From Sulfurimonas sp. HSL3-1 (GTDB lineage Bacteria; Campylobacterota; Campylobacteria; Campylobacterales; Sulfurimonadaceae), in contig NZ_CP147920.1 of NCBI RefSeq assembly GCF_039645995.1, positions 310,001-374,000 of the forward strand: a stretch of DNA of 64,000 nucleotides, in the 5' to 3' direction. This document shows positions 33,865-42,666 of this stretch, in pieces. A model generated the notes under the pieces. The model had not been told where the DNA came from. It did no database searches and saw only the letters and a list, made by a program, of their open reading frames with translations. A program made the translations under genes and the position numbers. How positions within the stretch are numbered: position 1 is the first letter of the stretch; each line of letters opens with the position of its first letter.

Positions 33865-34394
33865 GTAAAAAACAAGACCGCGTCATCATGAACGATGACA
33901 TCCGAGCTCACGAGGTACGCTGTGTCGTAGACGGCGGAGAAGCACTGGGTATCGTCCCGACAGATGTCGCGATGGACAAAGCAAACGAGCTCGGACTTGA
34001 TCTTGTTCTGATCTCCCCGACGGCAAAACCGCCGGTCGCGAAGATCATGGATTACGGCAAATTCAAGTACCAAGAAGAGAAGAAGAAAAAAGAGGCGAAG
34101 AAGAAGCAGGTTAAGATCGAGGTCAAGGAGATCAAACTCTCCGTCAAGATCGCCGAGAACGACGTTGGCTACAAGGTCAAACACGCCCGCGAGTTCCTCG
34201 AAGAGGGCAAGCACGTCAAATTCCGCGTCTTTCTGCGCGGTCGCGAAATGGCCCACCCCGAAGCGGCGAAGGATGTCCTGCTCAAAGTATGGCCGATGGT
34301 CGAGGATATCGGCGTCATGGACAAAGAGCCGCGCCTGGAAGGGCGCTACTACAATATGCTCGTCCTGCCGAAAAAAGACGACAAGAAGAAATAA
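33861..34394 (+). CDS. infC: Translation initiation factor IF-3
   Basis: A 177-residue IF-3 with an N-terminal domain ([11 protein letters not shown]-type, here [13 protein letters not shown]), a lysine-rich linker (about 70-86) and a C-terminal domain ending [11 protein letters not shown]. It uses a rare TTG start overlapping the thrS stop (TTGA). Non-ATG starts are a hallmark of infC, since IF-3 represses its own translation by rejecting weak start codons. Second gene of thrS-infC-rpmI-rplT. Confidence 0.97.
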   Translation: MSKKQDRVIMNDDIRAHEVRCVVDGGEALGIVPTDVAMDKANELGLDLVLISPTAKPPVAKIMDYGKFKYQEEKKKKEAKKKQVKIEVKEIKLSVKIAENDVGYKVKHAREFLEEGKHVKFRVFLRGREMAHPEAAKDVLLKVWPMVEDIGVMDKEPRLEGRYYNMLVLPKKDDKKK

Positions 34395-34463
34395 TCCTTC
34401 CCTTGCTGCCGGCATCCGCCGGCATCTTCCAGACACGCTATTCCAATTTAACGTTTTTTACGC

Positions 34464-34469
34464 TATAAT
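34464..34469 (+). promoter_or_regulatory. -10 element for rpmI-rplT
   Basis: TATAAT (GCTATAATCGCG) 57 nt before the rpmI ATG. With the 132-nt gap after infC it suggests a second promoter for rpmI-rplT. Confidence 0.55.
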
Positions 34470-34526
34470 CGCGTCCTCATTTTATACCTGCAGGTGTAAA
34501 TGTCGAGATTACAGAAAGGATGCACG

Positions 34527-34718
34527 ATGCCAAAGATGAAATCGGTCAAGGGCGCTGTCAAGCGTTTCAAGGTCAAAAAAAGCGGCAAAGTCAAACGCGG
34601 TACAGCGTTTCGCAGCCACATCCTGACAAAACAGGATGCCGGTACACGCCGTAAGCAGAACACGCCGAAGTATCTGACAAACACAGATGCCAAAGCCGTC
34701 AAAGAAATGATCGCGTAA
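34527..34718 (+). CDS. rpmI: Ribosomal protein bL35
   Basis: A 63-residue, strongly basic protein beginning [14 protein letters not shown] and including HILTKQ, as in bL35 of the large subunit. AGAAAGGA precedes the ATG; the frame is open nine codons further up but has no site. Part of thrS-infC-rpmI-rplT. Confidence 0.96.
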   Translation: MPKMKSVKGAVKRFKVKKSGKVKRGTAFRSHILTKQDAGTRRKQNTPKYLTNTDAKAVKEMIA

Positions 34719-34816
34719 GCGGTCCAACAGCTAACTCTCCAGCTCAGGCTGGGCAAGTCCGCACAGCGGCACCCGGAACAGTGAAACAGATGAACGGGTA
34801 AAGAAAGGAAAAGAAT

Positions 34817-35170
34817 ATGCCAAGAGTAAAAACGGGTGTCGTCAGACGCCGTCGTCACAAAAAAGTACTGAAACTTGCACGCGGTTTCTACAGCGGTCGC
34901 CGCAAACACTTCCGCAAAGCGAAAGAGCAGCTCGAGCGCAGCCTCGTCTATGCTTACCGTGACCGCAAGCAGAAGAAACGCGATTTCCGCAAACTGTGGA
35001 TCGTTCGTATCAATGCGGCATGCCGCCTTAACGATATGAACTACTCTACGTTCATGAACGGTCTGAAAAAAGCAGGCATCGAGCTTGACCGTAAAATTCT
35101 TGCCGACATGGCGATGAACGACGCAGCGGCTTTCTCTGCCGTCGTCGCACAGGCCAAAGCGGCGCTGTAA
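34817..35170 (+). CDS. rplT: Ribosomal protein bL20
   Basis: A 117-residue basic protein starting [21 protein letters not shown], with [15 protein letters not shown] and INAAC in the middle: bL20, an early assembly factor of the large subunit. In other bacteria it also represses its own operon through rpmI leader RNA; the 98-nt gap before it leaves room for such structure. A strong terminator follows. Confidence 0.97.
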   Translation: MPRVKTGVVRRRRHKKVLKLARGFYSGRRKHFRKAKEQLERSLVYAYRDRKQKKRDFRKLWIVRINAACRLNDMNYSTFMNGLKKAGIELDRKILADMAMNDAAAFSAVVAQAKAAL

Positions 35171-35175
35171 TCTTC

Positions 35176-35203
35176 CGGGGCTGCGGCCCCGATTCTCTTT
35201 TTT
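35176..35203 (+). terminator. Intrinsic terminator after rplT
   Basis: CGGGGC (35176-35181) pairs with GCCCCG (35186-35191) around TGCG; GATTCTC and a six-T run follow (35198-35203). Confidence 0.85.
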
Positions 35204-35256
35204 CCCTTTTAGATAATCTTCTGTACAATTGATGATTCTTCTTTCGAGGAGCTTCC

Positions 35257-35877
35257 ATGACCCATGCACTCCATTCCCCTTTGACAACCCATCTCATCAA
35301 CCGGCTGCGTGACGGGACAACTGACGCAGAAGAGTTTCGCCGGCTGGTAAAACAGCTGACGCTGCTGCTGGTGGATGCGGCACTGGGGGAGGATGATCTG
35401 AAGCCCGTGCCGCTTCGAACCTGGCAGGGAGAGAACACGTATGCTCTGGCGGATGAATCGGAGATCGTTTTCGTGACAATCCTGCGCGCGGGGCTGCCGA
35501 TGCTCGATGCCGTCATGGATCTTTTCCCAAAGGCCTCGGTCGGTTTCCTGGCGATGAAACGGGATGAGACGACGCATGAAGCGAAGCTCTATTACGACCG
35601 CGTGCCCGAATGCCGCGGCAGGCATGTCGTGATCGTCGATCCGATGGTCGCGACGGGCGGTTCACTTAATGATGCCGTGACGCTGCTGCGCCAAAAGGAG
35701 CCCGCACGGATCACGTCGCTGCATATCATCGCTTCCCCCGAAGGGGTGGAGAAGGTCACGGCTACACATCCGGAGCTGGCCCTCTTCATTGCGCAGATCG
35801 ACAGAGGCCTGAGTGCGGACAAATTCATTCTTCCGGGCCTGGGCGACGCCGGCGACCGGGCCTTTAATACGCTCTAG
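35257..35877 (+). CDS. upp: Uracil phosphoribosyltransferase
   Basis: A 206-residue enzyme converting uracil and PRPP to UMP (pyrimidine salvage). The PRPP loop is VDPMVATGGSLNDAV (about residues 127-141); FVTILRAGLPMLD and the C-terminal FILPGLGDAGDR are also family signatures. AGGAG precedes the ATG and a TACAAT -10-like element lies at 35224. It stands alone between the rplT terminator and the TonB operon. Confidence 0.96.
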   Translation: MTHALHSPLTTHLINRLRDGTTDAEEFRRLVKQLTLLLVDAALGEDDLKPVPLRTWQGENTYALADESEIVFVTILRAGLPMLDAVMDLFPKASVGFLAMKRDETTHEAKLYYDRVPECRGRHVVIVDPMVATGGSLNDAVTLLRQKEPARITSLHIIASPEGVEKVTATHPELALFIAQIDRGLSADKFILPGLGDAGDRAFNTL

Positions 35878-35957
35878 ATATAGTCGCAGAATTTAACAAT
35901 CCCCTCAGACGTTCTCCTATAGTATAGGATTATGTTATATCGGATTCAGGGTGTTAC

Positions 35958-38003
35958 GTGAAACTGGGAACAGTGTTGGGATGTGCCTTCCCCCTGATGC
36001 TTATGGCTTCCGGGACAGGCAGCGATGATCTGGCGGCTTTGCTGGAAGAAGCGAACCGCGGGGTTGCATCGGCGGGGTTGAACCTCGACTACACCACCTC
36101 TGTCGTCTCGGTTCTCGAACATGATCAACTGTTCCGACTCGGGCTGAACACGCTCTTCGAGGCTCTTTCGATCATGCCCGGCGTTGAGACGAGTATCAGC
36201 CAGTTCGGGGTGAAAAAAGTGATCGTGCGGGGGCTTGACAATCCCAATACCTTTACCTTCGACAAAACGCGCCTGGTCCTCGACGGCGTTCCCATTGAAA
36301 CCGCTTTTCTGTCGAACACCGCCACCTTCTTGGAGCTGCCGGTGGGAATCATCGAGCGGATCGAAGTGCTTCGTGGACCGGCATCCGCCTATTTCGGCAG
36401 CGGGGCTTTCAACGGGGTGATCAGCGTGACGACGCGCCACAGTGAAGCGGACGGCAGCGGCCTCTTTTTCGGTGGGGGGAGTTATGCCTACCGTATGGGC
36501 GGCGGACGTATCTTCGCGCCACTGGGGGCGGAGACGTCGCTGCAGGCGGATGTCTACCTGCAGCGTTCGGACAAATTTCTCTATGCCGGTGACGACTTTG
36601 TACCGGACTATATCTATGATCCTGGGACGGGGGCCGTCCCGTTTCTTCGCGCCTCCGAAAGCAATGAGCGTCTGAACGATTACAGTGTCGGGATGAGCTT
36701 ACAGCACCGGGGATGGAGCCTGAAGAGCCGACTGAAAAGCAGAGAAAGCGGGAACTATTACGGGTGGAACGAACGTCTGGAGCTTGACACCGATCCCCGC
36801 AATATCGAGCGCTACTTTTTTGCCGAAGGGGGGTACGAAGCGCCGGTGGGCAGTGCCACGACGCTGCATACGACGCTCGCATACAGTTACTACGATCTTG
36901 ATGTCGAGGCACAGGATTATTATCACGACTCTGCGGCGGGGGTGTGGATCCCCTACCGCTTCAGCGTGAACGAAAGCGAGGACAGGTTCCGGGTCGAAAG
37001 CCGTCTGAAGAGCAGGGCCGTAGAGGGGAACGCCATCGAAGCCGGTGTACTGTGGCAGCGCATCGCGGAGCGCAGCAACGAGATCAGCGATACGCTTACC
37101 CCCTACGGTGACCGTCCTCTCGTTGAAGAGGGGTTGCGGCGCGACAACCTTGCCCTCTACCTGCGTGATGACTGGGACGTCAGCAGGAAGTTCGGCCTGC
37201 TGCTCGCCGCACGGGGGGACTATTATGCCAAGGAGAAACGCTTCTACCCGAGCCTGCAGGTCGGCGCCCTCTATACACCGGATGACCGCTGGCAGTTCAA
37301 GCTCAATTACGGCCATGCGTTCCGTGTCCCCTCCTGGGTGGAGCAGTACTCGGTGGATTACGGTCCCGGCGACGGCACCCGTGCCGGGAATCCGTCGCTC
37401 ACCGCGGAGACGACGGAGACCTTCGAAGCGATCGCCATCTTTAAACAGGACACCGGTCAACGTCTGCAGCTCAACAGCTATTATGCGCTGCAACGCGATG
37501 TCCTCGATATTGATGACAAACCGGCCGAAGGCGGCTACAGGAACTGGCCGTCGCGCACCTCTGCTGGGTTTGAAATGGCATACGATGCGATGTTGCTGGC
37601 CCAGGACCATTTGAACCTGAGCCTCTCGTATACCCATACGACCTACCAGACGGCCGGGAGCGGGATCGAACAGCTGATGCCGACGGCGGCGCTCTGGATG
37701 ACGAAGGGGTATTACGTCCACTACATGACGCCGCTCTTTTCGCTCTCCCTTTTGGCCAAATACATCGGAGAACGTCCCTATAACCGCGAGTTTGAGGCAC
37801 GGGCAGGGTCGTCGAACCTTTCGCCCTACCTGACGCTGGATACGACGCTGGCCTATGTCAGCCCGGCGCACTGGAGCCTGATGATCAGTATGAAAAACCT
37901 CACCGATGCCGATGTGCATTATCCCAGCTACTACTCCCGCCACCCCGGGGGGCTTCCCCGGGAAGGCAGAAACTTTCTGATCACGGCAGAGTACCGGTTT
38001 TGA
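35958..38003 (+). CDS. TonB-dependent outer-membrane receptor
   Basis: A 681-residue receptor: signal peptide (about 1-22), a plug domain (about 45-165, with LSIMPGVETSISQFG, VIVRGLDN, VLDGVPIETAF and RIEVLRGPASAYFGSGAFNGVI), then a 22-strand-type barrel ending LITAEYRF with the terminal Phe. GTG start at 35958. No clear TonB box precedes the plug. Its stop overlaps the YfiR-like gene, which overlaps a diguanylate cyclase. The ligand is unknown; the pairing suggests that uptake or ligand state is linked to cyclic-di-GMP signalling. Confidence 0.93.
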   Translation: MKLGTVLGCAFPLMLMASGTGSDDLAALLEEANRGVASAGLNLDYTTSVVSVLEHDQLFRLGLNTLFEALSIMPGVETSISQFGVKKVIVRGLDNPNTFTFDKTRLVLDGVPIETAFLSNTATFLELPVGIIERIEVLRGPASAYFGSGAFNGVISVTTRHSEADGSGLFFGGGSYAYRMGGGRIFAPLGAETSLQADVYLQRSDKFLYAGDDFVPDYIYDPGTGAVPFLRASESNERLNDYSVGMSLQHRGWSLKSRLKSRESGNYYGWNERLELDTDPRNIERYFFAEGGYEAPVGSATTLHTTLAYSYYDLDVEAQDYYHDSAAGVWIPYRFSVNESEDRFRVESRLKSRAVEGNAIEAGVLWQRIAERSNEISDTLTPYGDRPLVEEGLRRDNLALYLRDDWDVSRKFGLLLAARGDYYAKEKRFYPSLQVGALYTPDDRWQFKLNYGHAFRVPSWVEQYSVDYGPGDGTRAGNPSLTAETTETFEAIAIFKQDTGQRLQLNSYYALQRDVLDIDDKPAEGGYRNWPSRTSAGFEMAYDAMLLAQDHLNLSLSYTHTTYQTAGSGIEQLMPTAALWMTKGYYVHYMTPLFSLSLLAKYIGERPYNREFEARAGSSNLSPYLTLDTTLAYVSPAHWSLMISMKNLTDADVHYPSYYSRHPGGLPREGRNFLITAEYRF

Positions 38004-38554
38004 AACGGGTAGGCATCTTTGTATTGTTGCTGCCGCTGGCCCTGGCGGCATACCAGTATGAACCGGTGCTGCTCGAGACCCAGGCGAAGTTGGTACCGCG
38101 TTTTTTGAGGATGAGTACGGGGGTGACGAATAACGTGGAAGGCCGCCTGGCGATCTGCGTCGTGTACGACGAGGGAGAAGGAGAGGTGGCCGATGCCTTC
38201 GCCAGCATGGTCCGCACCGCCTATCCCGACGGGTGGAAAGGCGAGCGGATCTGGATCGTCAAGAGCCGGTACGGAAGTCTGGAGCAACGCTGTGCGCGCA
38301 GCGAACTCCTTTTCCTGCTCAACGCGGAAGAACCCAACATCCGTCGTGCCGTCTCGTTTGCGACCGCGAAGCGCAAATTGACGGTCTCCTATGAGAACCG
38401 CTACCTTGAAGATGGGGTACTCATCTCGCTGCACGTGGGTCGGAGCGTGCGTCCCTACCTCAACCTGTCGCAGGCGAAGGAGGCGGGGATACACTTCAGC
38501 AGCGGGCTCAAACGCATCTCCAAACTCCTGGAGCCGCCGAGGGGGAAACGATGA
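38000..38554 (+). CDS. YfiR-like periplasmic protein (DUF4154)
   Basis: A 184-residue protein with a signal peptide (1 to about 17) and a periplasmic domain matching the YfiR/DUF4154 pattern: early AKLVPRFLRM, internal SELLFLL, and a C-terminal YLEDGVLISLHVGRSVRP followed by NLSQAKEAGIHFSS and LKRISKLLE. In Pseudomonas YfiR binds and represses the membrane diguanylate cyclase YfiN. A TTG start overlaps the receptor stop (TTGA), and the cyclase gene overlaps its end (ATGA). Probable repressor of that cyclase. Confidence 0.8.
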   Translation: MKRVGIFVLLLPLALAAYQYEPVLLETQAKLVPRFLRMSTGVTNNVEGRLAICVVYDEGEGEVADAFASMVRTAYPDGWKGERIWIVKSRYGSLEQRCARSELLFLLNAEEPNIRRAVSFATAKRKLTVSYENRYLEDGVLISLHVGRSVRPYLNLSQAKEAGIHFSSGLKRISKLLEPPRGKR

Positions 38555-39876
38555 AAGCGTCGATCAGCGTTCGTGTCCGCATCCTCGGCACGGTAGTCGT
38601 CTTTGCCCTGGTACTCTTCTTGCTGGTGCAGTACCAGTACGAAGTCAAGCTCAAAGTCATTCTCAACGCCGCCGAACAGAGTAAGTACGAGACCGTCGCC
38701 GACACGGTACTTCCCGTCCTGGCGGTGAACACGGCATTTGAGCTGCGGGAGGAGAACCGGCAGTATATGATGGAGCTGGTTGAGCAGAATCCGGACCTGG
38801 TGCGTATTGTTCTTCGGACGGAGCAGGCGGGAACGATCGACGCGCAGGTGCGGCAACCGCCGGAAGGTCCCGAGATCCGTCTGCAAAAAGTGCTACCGGA
38901 CCCGCAGGGCGGAAGCGCACTGGGCGAGGTGACATTCGTCTTTGCCAGCCGGGTGCTGCAGATGACGGAGCATGAACACCGGACGTTTATCGTCAGTTTT
39001 GTGTTGGTCGCAGGAGCGCTTTTGATGCTGCTGATCGTCATTTTGCATTTTGCGATACGGCCGCTCTATGTACTGCTGGAGTGGATCCAGAATTTCGATC
39101 CCAAAACCGACGATATGAGTACGATGCCCGAGGCGTGTTGTGAAGAGGTGCGGATGATCGAGGAGTCGATGCAGCAGATGTTTGAACGTATCCGCCACTA
39201 CACATCCGAGCTCGATGAACTCAACCGGCACCTGGATGAAAAGGTGCGGGAGCGCACGGACGAATTGAGCTGGACCAATACGCAGCTTCAGGAGGAGATC
39301 CGCATCCGCAAGGCGGCGGAGGCAGCCCTCAAATCGGCGAACGAGCGCTTGAAGGCCCTGAGCCGCCTGGATGTCCTGACCGGCATCGCGAACCGGCGTT
39401 CGTTTCAGGAGCACCTGACGGAGCACTGGTCGATCTGCGTACGCGAACATCTCCCGCTTTCGCTCATTATTTGCGACATTGACAATTTCAAACGGGTCAA
39501 CGACACTTACGGGCACCCTGCCGGCGATGTCGTGATCCATACGATTGCCGAAATCCTCGGCAGCGAGATCAAGCGCGCGTCGGATCTGGTGGCGCGTTAC
39601 GGCGGCGAAGAGTTTGCCATCATCCTTTTCAATACGGGGCATGAAGATGCCTTGGCCCTGGTCAAACGCCTGCAGGAGAAAGTGTGGAATATGTCAGAAC
39701 TGCCTTCCCCGGCGGAAGCGGTGCGCGGCGTCAGCCTCAGTTTCGGCTACTGTTCGCTGGTGCCGGGGCCTGCGGACAGCATTTCCAAATGTATTTCCGC
39801 GGCGGACGAGGCGCTTTACAGGGCGAAGAAATCAGGACGGAACCGCATCGTGTACGGCGGGCGCGATCCGGCCTAG
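38551..39876 (+). CDS. Membrane diguanylate cyclase (GGDEF), YfiN-like
   Basis: A 441-residue enzyme that makes cyclic di-GMP. One membrane helix at about 8-28, a periplasmic segment (about 29-145), a second helix (about 147-170), a HAMP-like and coiled-coil linker (about 195-265), and a C-terminal GGDEF domain. The active-site motif is GGEEF at residues 351-355, so it should be catalytic; the inhibitory I-site RxxD (RASD, 341-344) is intact. The two-helix periplasmic layout and the YfiR-like gene upstream match the YfiBNR system, with the TonB receptor in place of YfiB. Confidence 0.92.
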   Translation: MKASISVRVRILGTVVVFALVLFLLVQYQYEVKLKVILNAAEQSKYETVADTVLPVLAVNTAFELREENRQYMMELVEQNPDLVRIVLRTEQAGTIDAQVRQPPEGPEIRLQKVLPDPQGGSALGEVTFVFASRVLQMTEHEHRTFIVSFVLVAGALLMLLIVILHFAIRPLYVLLEWIQNFDPKTDDMSTMPEACCEEVRMIEESMQQMFERIRHYTSELDELNRHLDEKVRERTDELSWTNTQLQEEIRIRKAAEAALKSANERLKALSRLDVLTGIANRRSFQEHLTEHWSICVREHLPLSLIICDIDNFKRVNDTYGHPAGDVVIHTIAEILGSEIKRASDLVARYGGEEFAIILFNTGHEDALALVKRLQEKVWNMSELPSPAEAVRGVSLSFGYCSLVPGPADSISKCISAADEALYRAKKSGRNRIVYGGRDPA

Positions 39877-39877
39877 C

Positions 39878-40999
39878 CTACTCCGTCACGTGGTGTTTGG
39901 AGAGTTTCCGGATCACCGTATCGACCTGGGCACTGCTCATGGCATGGTGAGGCTTGATGACGTTGCTGATATAGGCGATTTCCGTTACGGTGACGCCGTA
40001 GGGATCTTTCTTGACGGAGTGGGGACGGCCGTTGCGCTCGGTGATCAGCTCCAGGTTCTTGCGGCTGTGGGAGAGAAAAAAGTTGAGGATATAGCCGCCG
40101 GTGTGCTCTTTTTCGACCGCGATGTAGGCCCGGGCATCGTTCGGGTTGGCGATGCCGGGGAAGCGCTCTTTGAAGGCGTCGGGCTCCATATAGCCGATAT
40201 ACATTTTGACGAAAAGGTCGTGGTAGCGCTGCACGGTGTTGGAAAAGAGGAACTGGGTATTGATCACTCCGTTCTTGATCCGCGTCTTGTTCAGTACCCA
40301 CCCCAGGGTGTTGTAGTAGCGGAACGGGTGGATTTTAAGATCTTCCGTTCCGACGATCTGCGATCCGCTGATGCGTTTGAAGGGCTTGCGGCGCGGCCGT
40401 TTCTCCTGCTTCAGCCATTCGAATACGCTCGCGGCGCTGTAGGGTTTGGTGACCCATGCCGTCGCATAATCGGGCAGGGTGCTGAGCCCCGTCACCCCTT
40501 CGTTGAGGACCAGGAGGGCCTTGATGTCGTAGTGGGGGAAGAGGGTCTGCAGCAGCGCCCGTTTTTTCCGCATGCGCTTGCGCAGGTTCGTTACCGAGCC
40601 CACCAGGGTCATCTCGACGAAGTAGAGCTCTTTCTCCGTAAAGAACATCGCGTCGAATTCGCCGATCTCGTTGCGCTTGATCCGGTAGACGATCTGTCCC
40701 TTCCAGTTGACGGAGAGGGCGTTCGGCTGGGCCTTCGTACGTTGTTTGTGGGGCCCTTTGACGATGAATTTCTTGATGAATTTGTGCTGTTTGGCGTAGC
40801 GCAGCAGCATCTCGTAGGCGTAGTTTTCGAAGACTTCCCCTTCGAAGGAGCGGTACGCGCTCATGAAGGCGTCGCTGTCGGGACCGAGCCCCTTTTTGAC
40901 GAGGGAGAGCAGGTGCTTGACGTGGTAGTCGTAGTAGAGAAGGTTATCGCCCAGTTCGCTGTCATCGAGGTTGGCGATGGCTTTGCTGATTTTGGGCAA
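39878..40999 (-). CDS. Uncharacterised protein with nuclease-like core
   Basis: A 373-residue soluble, basic protein. Residues about 55-150 contain E..FENYAYEMLL, then GEFDAMFFTEKELYFVEMTL, then RKRMRKKRALL. The D..(n)..E-x-T arrangement resembles a PD-(D/E)xK nuclease core with Thr for the usual Lys. The C-terminal half has NGVINTQFLF and AYIAVEKEHTGGYILNFFLSH. No signal peptide or membrane segment. It is a single gene, convergent with the cyclase operon and divergent from the lipoprotein. Not recognised; the nuclease relation is a guess. Confidence 0.6.
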   Translation of the reverse strand: MPKISKAIANLDDSELGDNLLYYDYHVKHLLSLVKKGLGPDSDAFMSAYRSFEGEVFENYAYEMLLRYAKQHKFIKKFIVKGPHKQRTKAQPNALSVNWKGQIVYRIKRNEIGEFDAMFFTEKELYFVEMTLVGSVTNLRKRMRKKRALLQTLFPHYDIKALLVLNEGVTGLSTLPDYATAWVTKPYSAASVFEWLKQEKRPRRKPFKRISGSQIVGTEDLKIHPFRYYNTLGWVLNKTRIKNGVINTQFLFSNTVQRYHDLFVKMYIGYMEPDAFKERFPGIANPNDARAYIAVEKEHTGGYILNFFLSHSRKNLELITERNGRPHSVKKDPYGVTVTEIAYISNVIKPHHAMSSAQVDTVIRKLSKHHVTE

Positions 41000-41109
41000 T
41001 ACGACTCCTTTTCCGGGGCACCGTCGGTTTTTGGGGACATTATAGAGAAAGTCGGCTGTGAGTTCGCGAAAGCCATAAGGAGTTTAACTTCAAAGGGTAT
41101 AATGGAAGT

Positions 41110-41982
41110 ATGAAGAAACGACATACCTTGATCATGGCAGCAGCGGCGCTTTTTGCCTTGCTGGGCGGATGCGGACCGGTCGAAGATGTGCAGACGCAGG
41201 ATAACAATACCATCGACCTGCCGACGACGCCGGCAAACAACTGCCCGGCGGGTTCCTACTCCGAAAACGCATTCGGATGCTACGGCGATAGCGTCCTCTT
41301 CCCGAGCGCGACGGGGGAGACGGTAGCCGAGGACGTGTGGAGCATCTACTCCCAGAGCAACACGGACCGCACCGACGGCATCGTCTTTTATGACCGTTAC
41401 CAGTACGGATACAGCTTTCAGCCGGACGGGTTCGGTTTTCAGCAAAACAGGTCCGACGGCTACAACAGCTACTGGGAGTGGGGTGTCGCCGCGACCGGGA
41501 ACCCGCTCTCCGTCGGCAATTACGACGGGGTGACTCACCAGTACACCTCTACGGGACAGGGGTATCAGGGGCAGCCGAACTGCTACGAGGTGACCGACAA
41601 CGGCCAGACCCTGAAGCTCTGCCATGAAACGCTGCAGAACCAGGATGCCAATGTGTCGACGTCGGGCTACTATTACGGCCCGACGGTCAAGTTCGGGAAC
41701 CTGCTCAACTACAACTTCGTGGTTGTAGGGACATGGACGATTTCGGGCTATTCGGGCAACACGGCGCCCTCAGAGACGCTTTATTTCAGCGAAAACGGGA
41801 CCATATCGACCGGCAGCGGCGGCGAGTGGGGCGTCAGTGCGGACGGTAAAATCATGGAGATCGCAGGGATCCGCTATCTCGTCTTTCAATACCTCGAGGG
41901 CGCCGACGCGAACTGCATCGCGACCATCGAACTCTCCGGCGGCACCGCTACCTCGACACTTTGGAAGATGTGTAAACTGTAG
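41110..41982 (+). CDS. Uncharacterised lipoprotein
   Basis: A 290-residue predicted lipoprotein with lipobox LGGC (C21) after MKKRHTLIMAAAALFALLG. The mature part is rich in Tyr, Gly, Ser, Thr and Asn, has four to six Cys (NNCPAG, FGCYGD, NCYEV, KLCHE, ANCIA, KMCKL) in possible pairs, and no recognisable domain. Predicted to be a beta-rich exported protein. Neighbours give no clue. Confidence 0.7.
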   Translation: MKKRHTLIMAAAALFALLGGCGPVEDVQTQDNNTIDLPTTPANNCPAGSYSENAFGCYGDSVLFPSATGETVAEDVWSIYSQSNTDRTDGIVFYDRYQYGYSFQPDGFGFQQNRSDGYNSYWEWGVAATGNPLSVGNYDGVTHQYTSTGQGYQGQPNCYEVTDNGQTLKLCHETLQNQDANVSTSGYYYGPTVKFGNLLNYNFVVVGTWTISGYSGNTAPSETLYFSENGTISTGSGGEWGVSADGKIMEIAGIRYLVFQYLEGADANCIATIELSGGTATSTLWKMCKL

Positions 41983-42111
41983 CAGACTTCTTCTTCCCGG
42001 CCGGCGGCCGGTTCTTTCCGTTTTCATTCCCGCGCCGAACGGCATTAATTTGCTCTTGTTTCCTCATTCGAAATAGATTATGATTGCTACATATAGTCTC
42101 GGAGGAATACG

Positions 42112-42336
42112 ATGAAGTATGATGACGATGATGCTTCGGCCGGCAGGGAGAACGCTGCTCCCTATGATGACGACGATGATGCGGTACCGCGGAAAAGGAG
42201 ACCCGCAAAAGAGGAGTCCGATGAGGCGCTTCCCAATGAAAAAAGAGGGTATACGGACCGGGAACGCGATATGATCGAGGCGTGGCTGAAGACGCATAAA
42301 CCGACGCGGGATGCTTCGGAAGACGAAGAGGAGTAA
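42112..42336 (+). CDS. Small acidic protein, uncharacterised
   Basis: A 74-residue soluble protein with Asp runs (DDDD, DDDDD), a short basic stretch RKRRP, and an acidic tail EDEEE. The only plausible folded part is GYTDRERDMIEAWLKTH (about 46-62). GGAGG lies at 42101 before the ATG. Coding potential is likely but function unknown. Confidence 0.55.
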   Translation: MKYDDDDASAGRENAAPYDDDDDAVPRKRRPAKEESDEALPNEKRGYTDRERDMIEAWLKTHKPTRDASEDEEE

Positions 42337-42437
42337 ATTCTCTGAAGGCCAATGCCGTTGCAGGGATGCCGAAGGGTGTCAAATGCTTCTATAGTGATGA
42401 TGTGTTCAAAGCGGATGAAATAAAGAGGTGATGGATA

Positions 42438-42525
42438 TGGCAGACAGGAAGGGATTCGAACCCTCGAAGCTGTTACACTTACACGCGTTCCAGGCGTGCG
42501 CCTTCAACCGCTCGGCCACCTGTCT
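42438..42525 (-). tRNA. tRNA-Ser (GGA)
   Basis: 88 nt including CCA. Acceptor AGACAGG/CCTGTCT, TGGCCGAG after the acceptor, anticodon loop CTGGAAC (anticodon GGA), long variable arm and T loop TTCGAAT. Alone on the minus strand before mnmG. Confidence 0.95.
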
Positions 42526-42615
42526 ACATTTTTTGAAGACCCGCATTATACCCGATCAATCCTCAATTTAGTTTTAAACGAAGCGGCTAGGCAGAGGTAT
42601 CGGCTCCGAAGTCGC

Positions 42616-42621
42616 TATAAT
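42616..42621 (+). promoter_or_regulatory. -10 element of mnmG
   Basis: TATAAT (CGCTATAATTCC) 45 nt before the GTG start. Confidence 0.55.
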
Positions 42622-42666
42622 TCCATTTATTAAAAGGTCGAAAAGACCTGAATAGCGGAGAGAGAC

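Noticed and set aside
39878-42336. The uncharacterised protein, lipoprotein and small acidic protein as a defence or mobile island.
   Set aside because: No integrase, transposase, direct repeats or flanking duplications; the tRNA-Ser end is intact with no visible attachment-site repeat.
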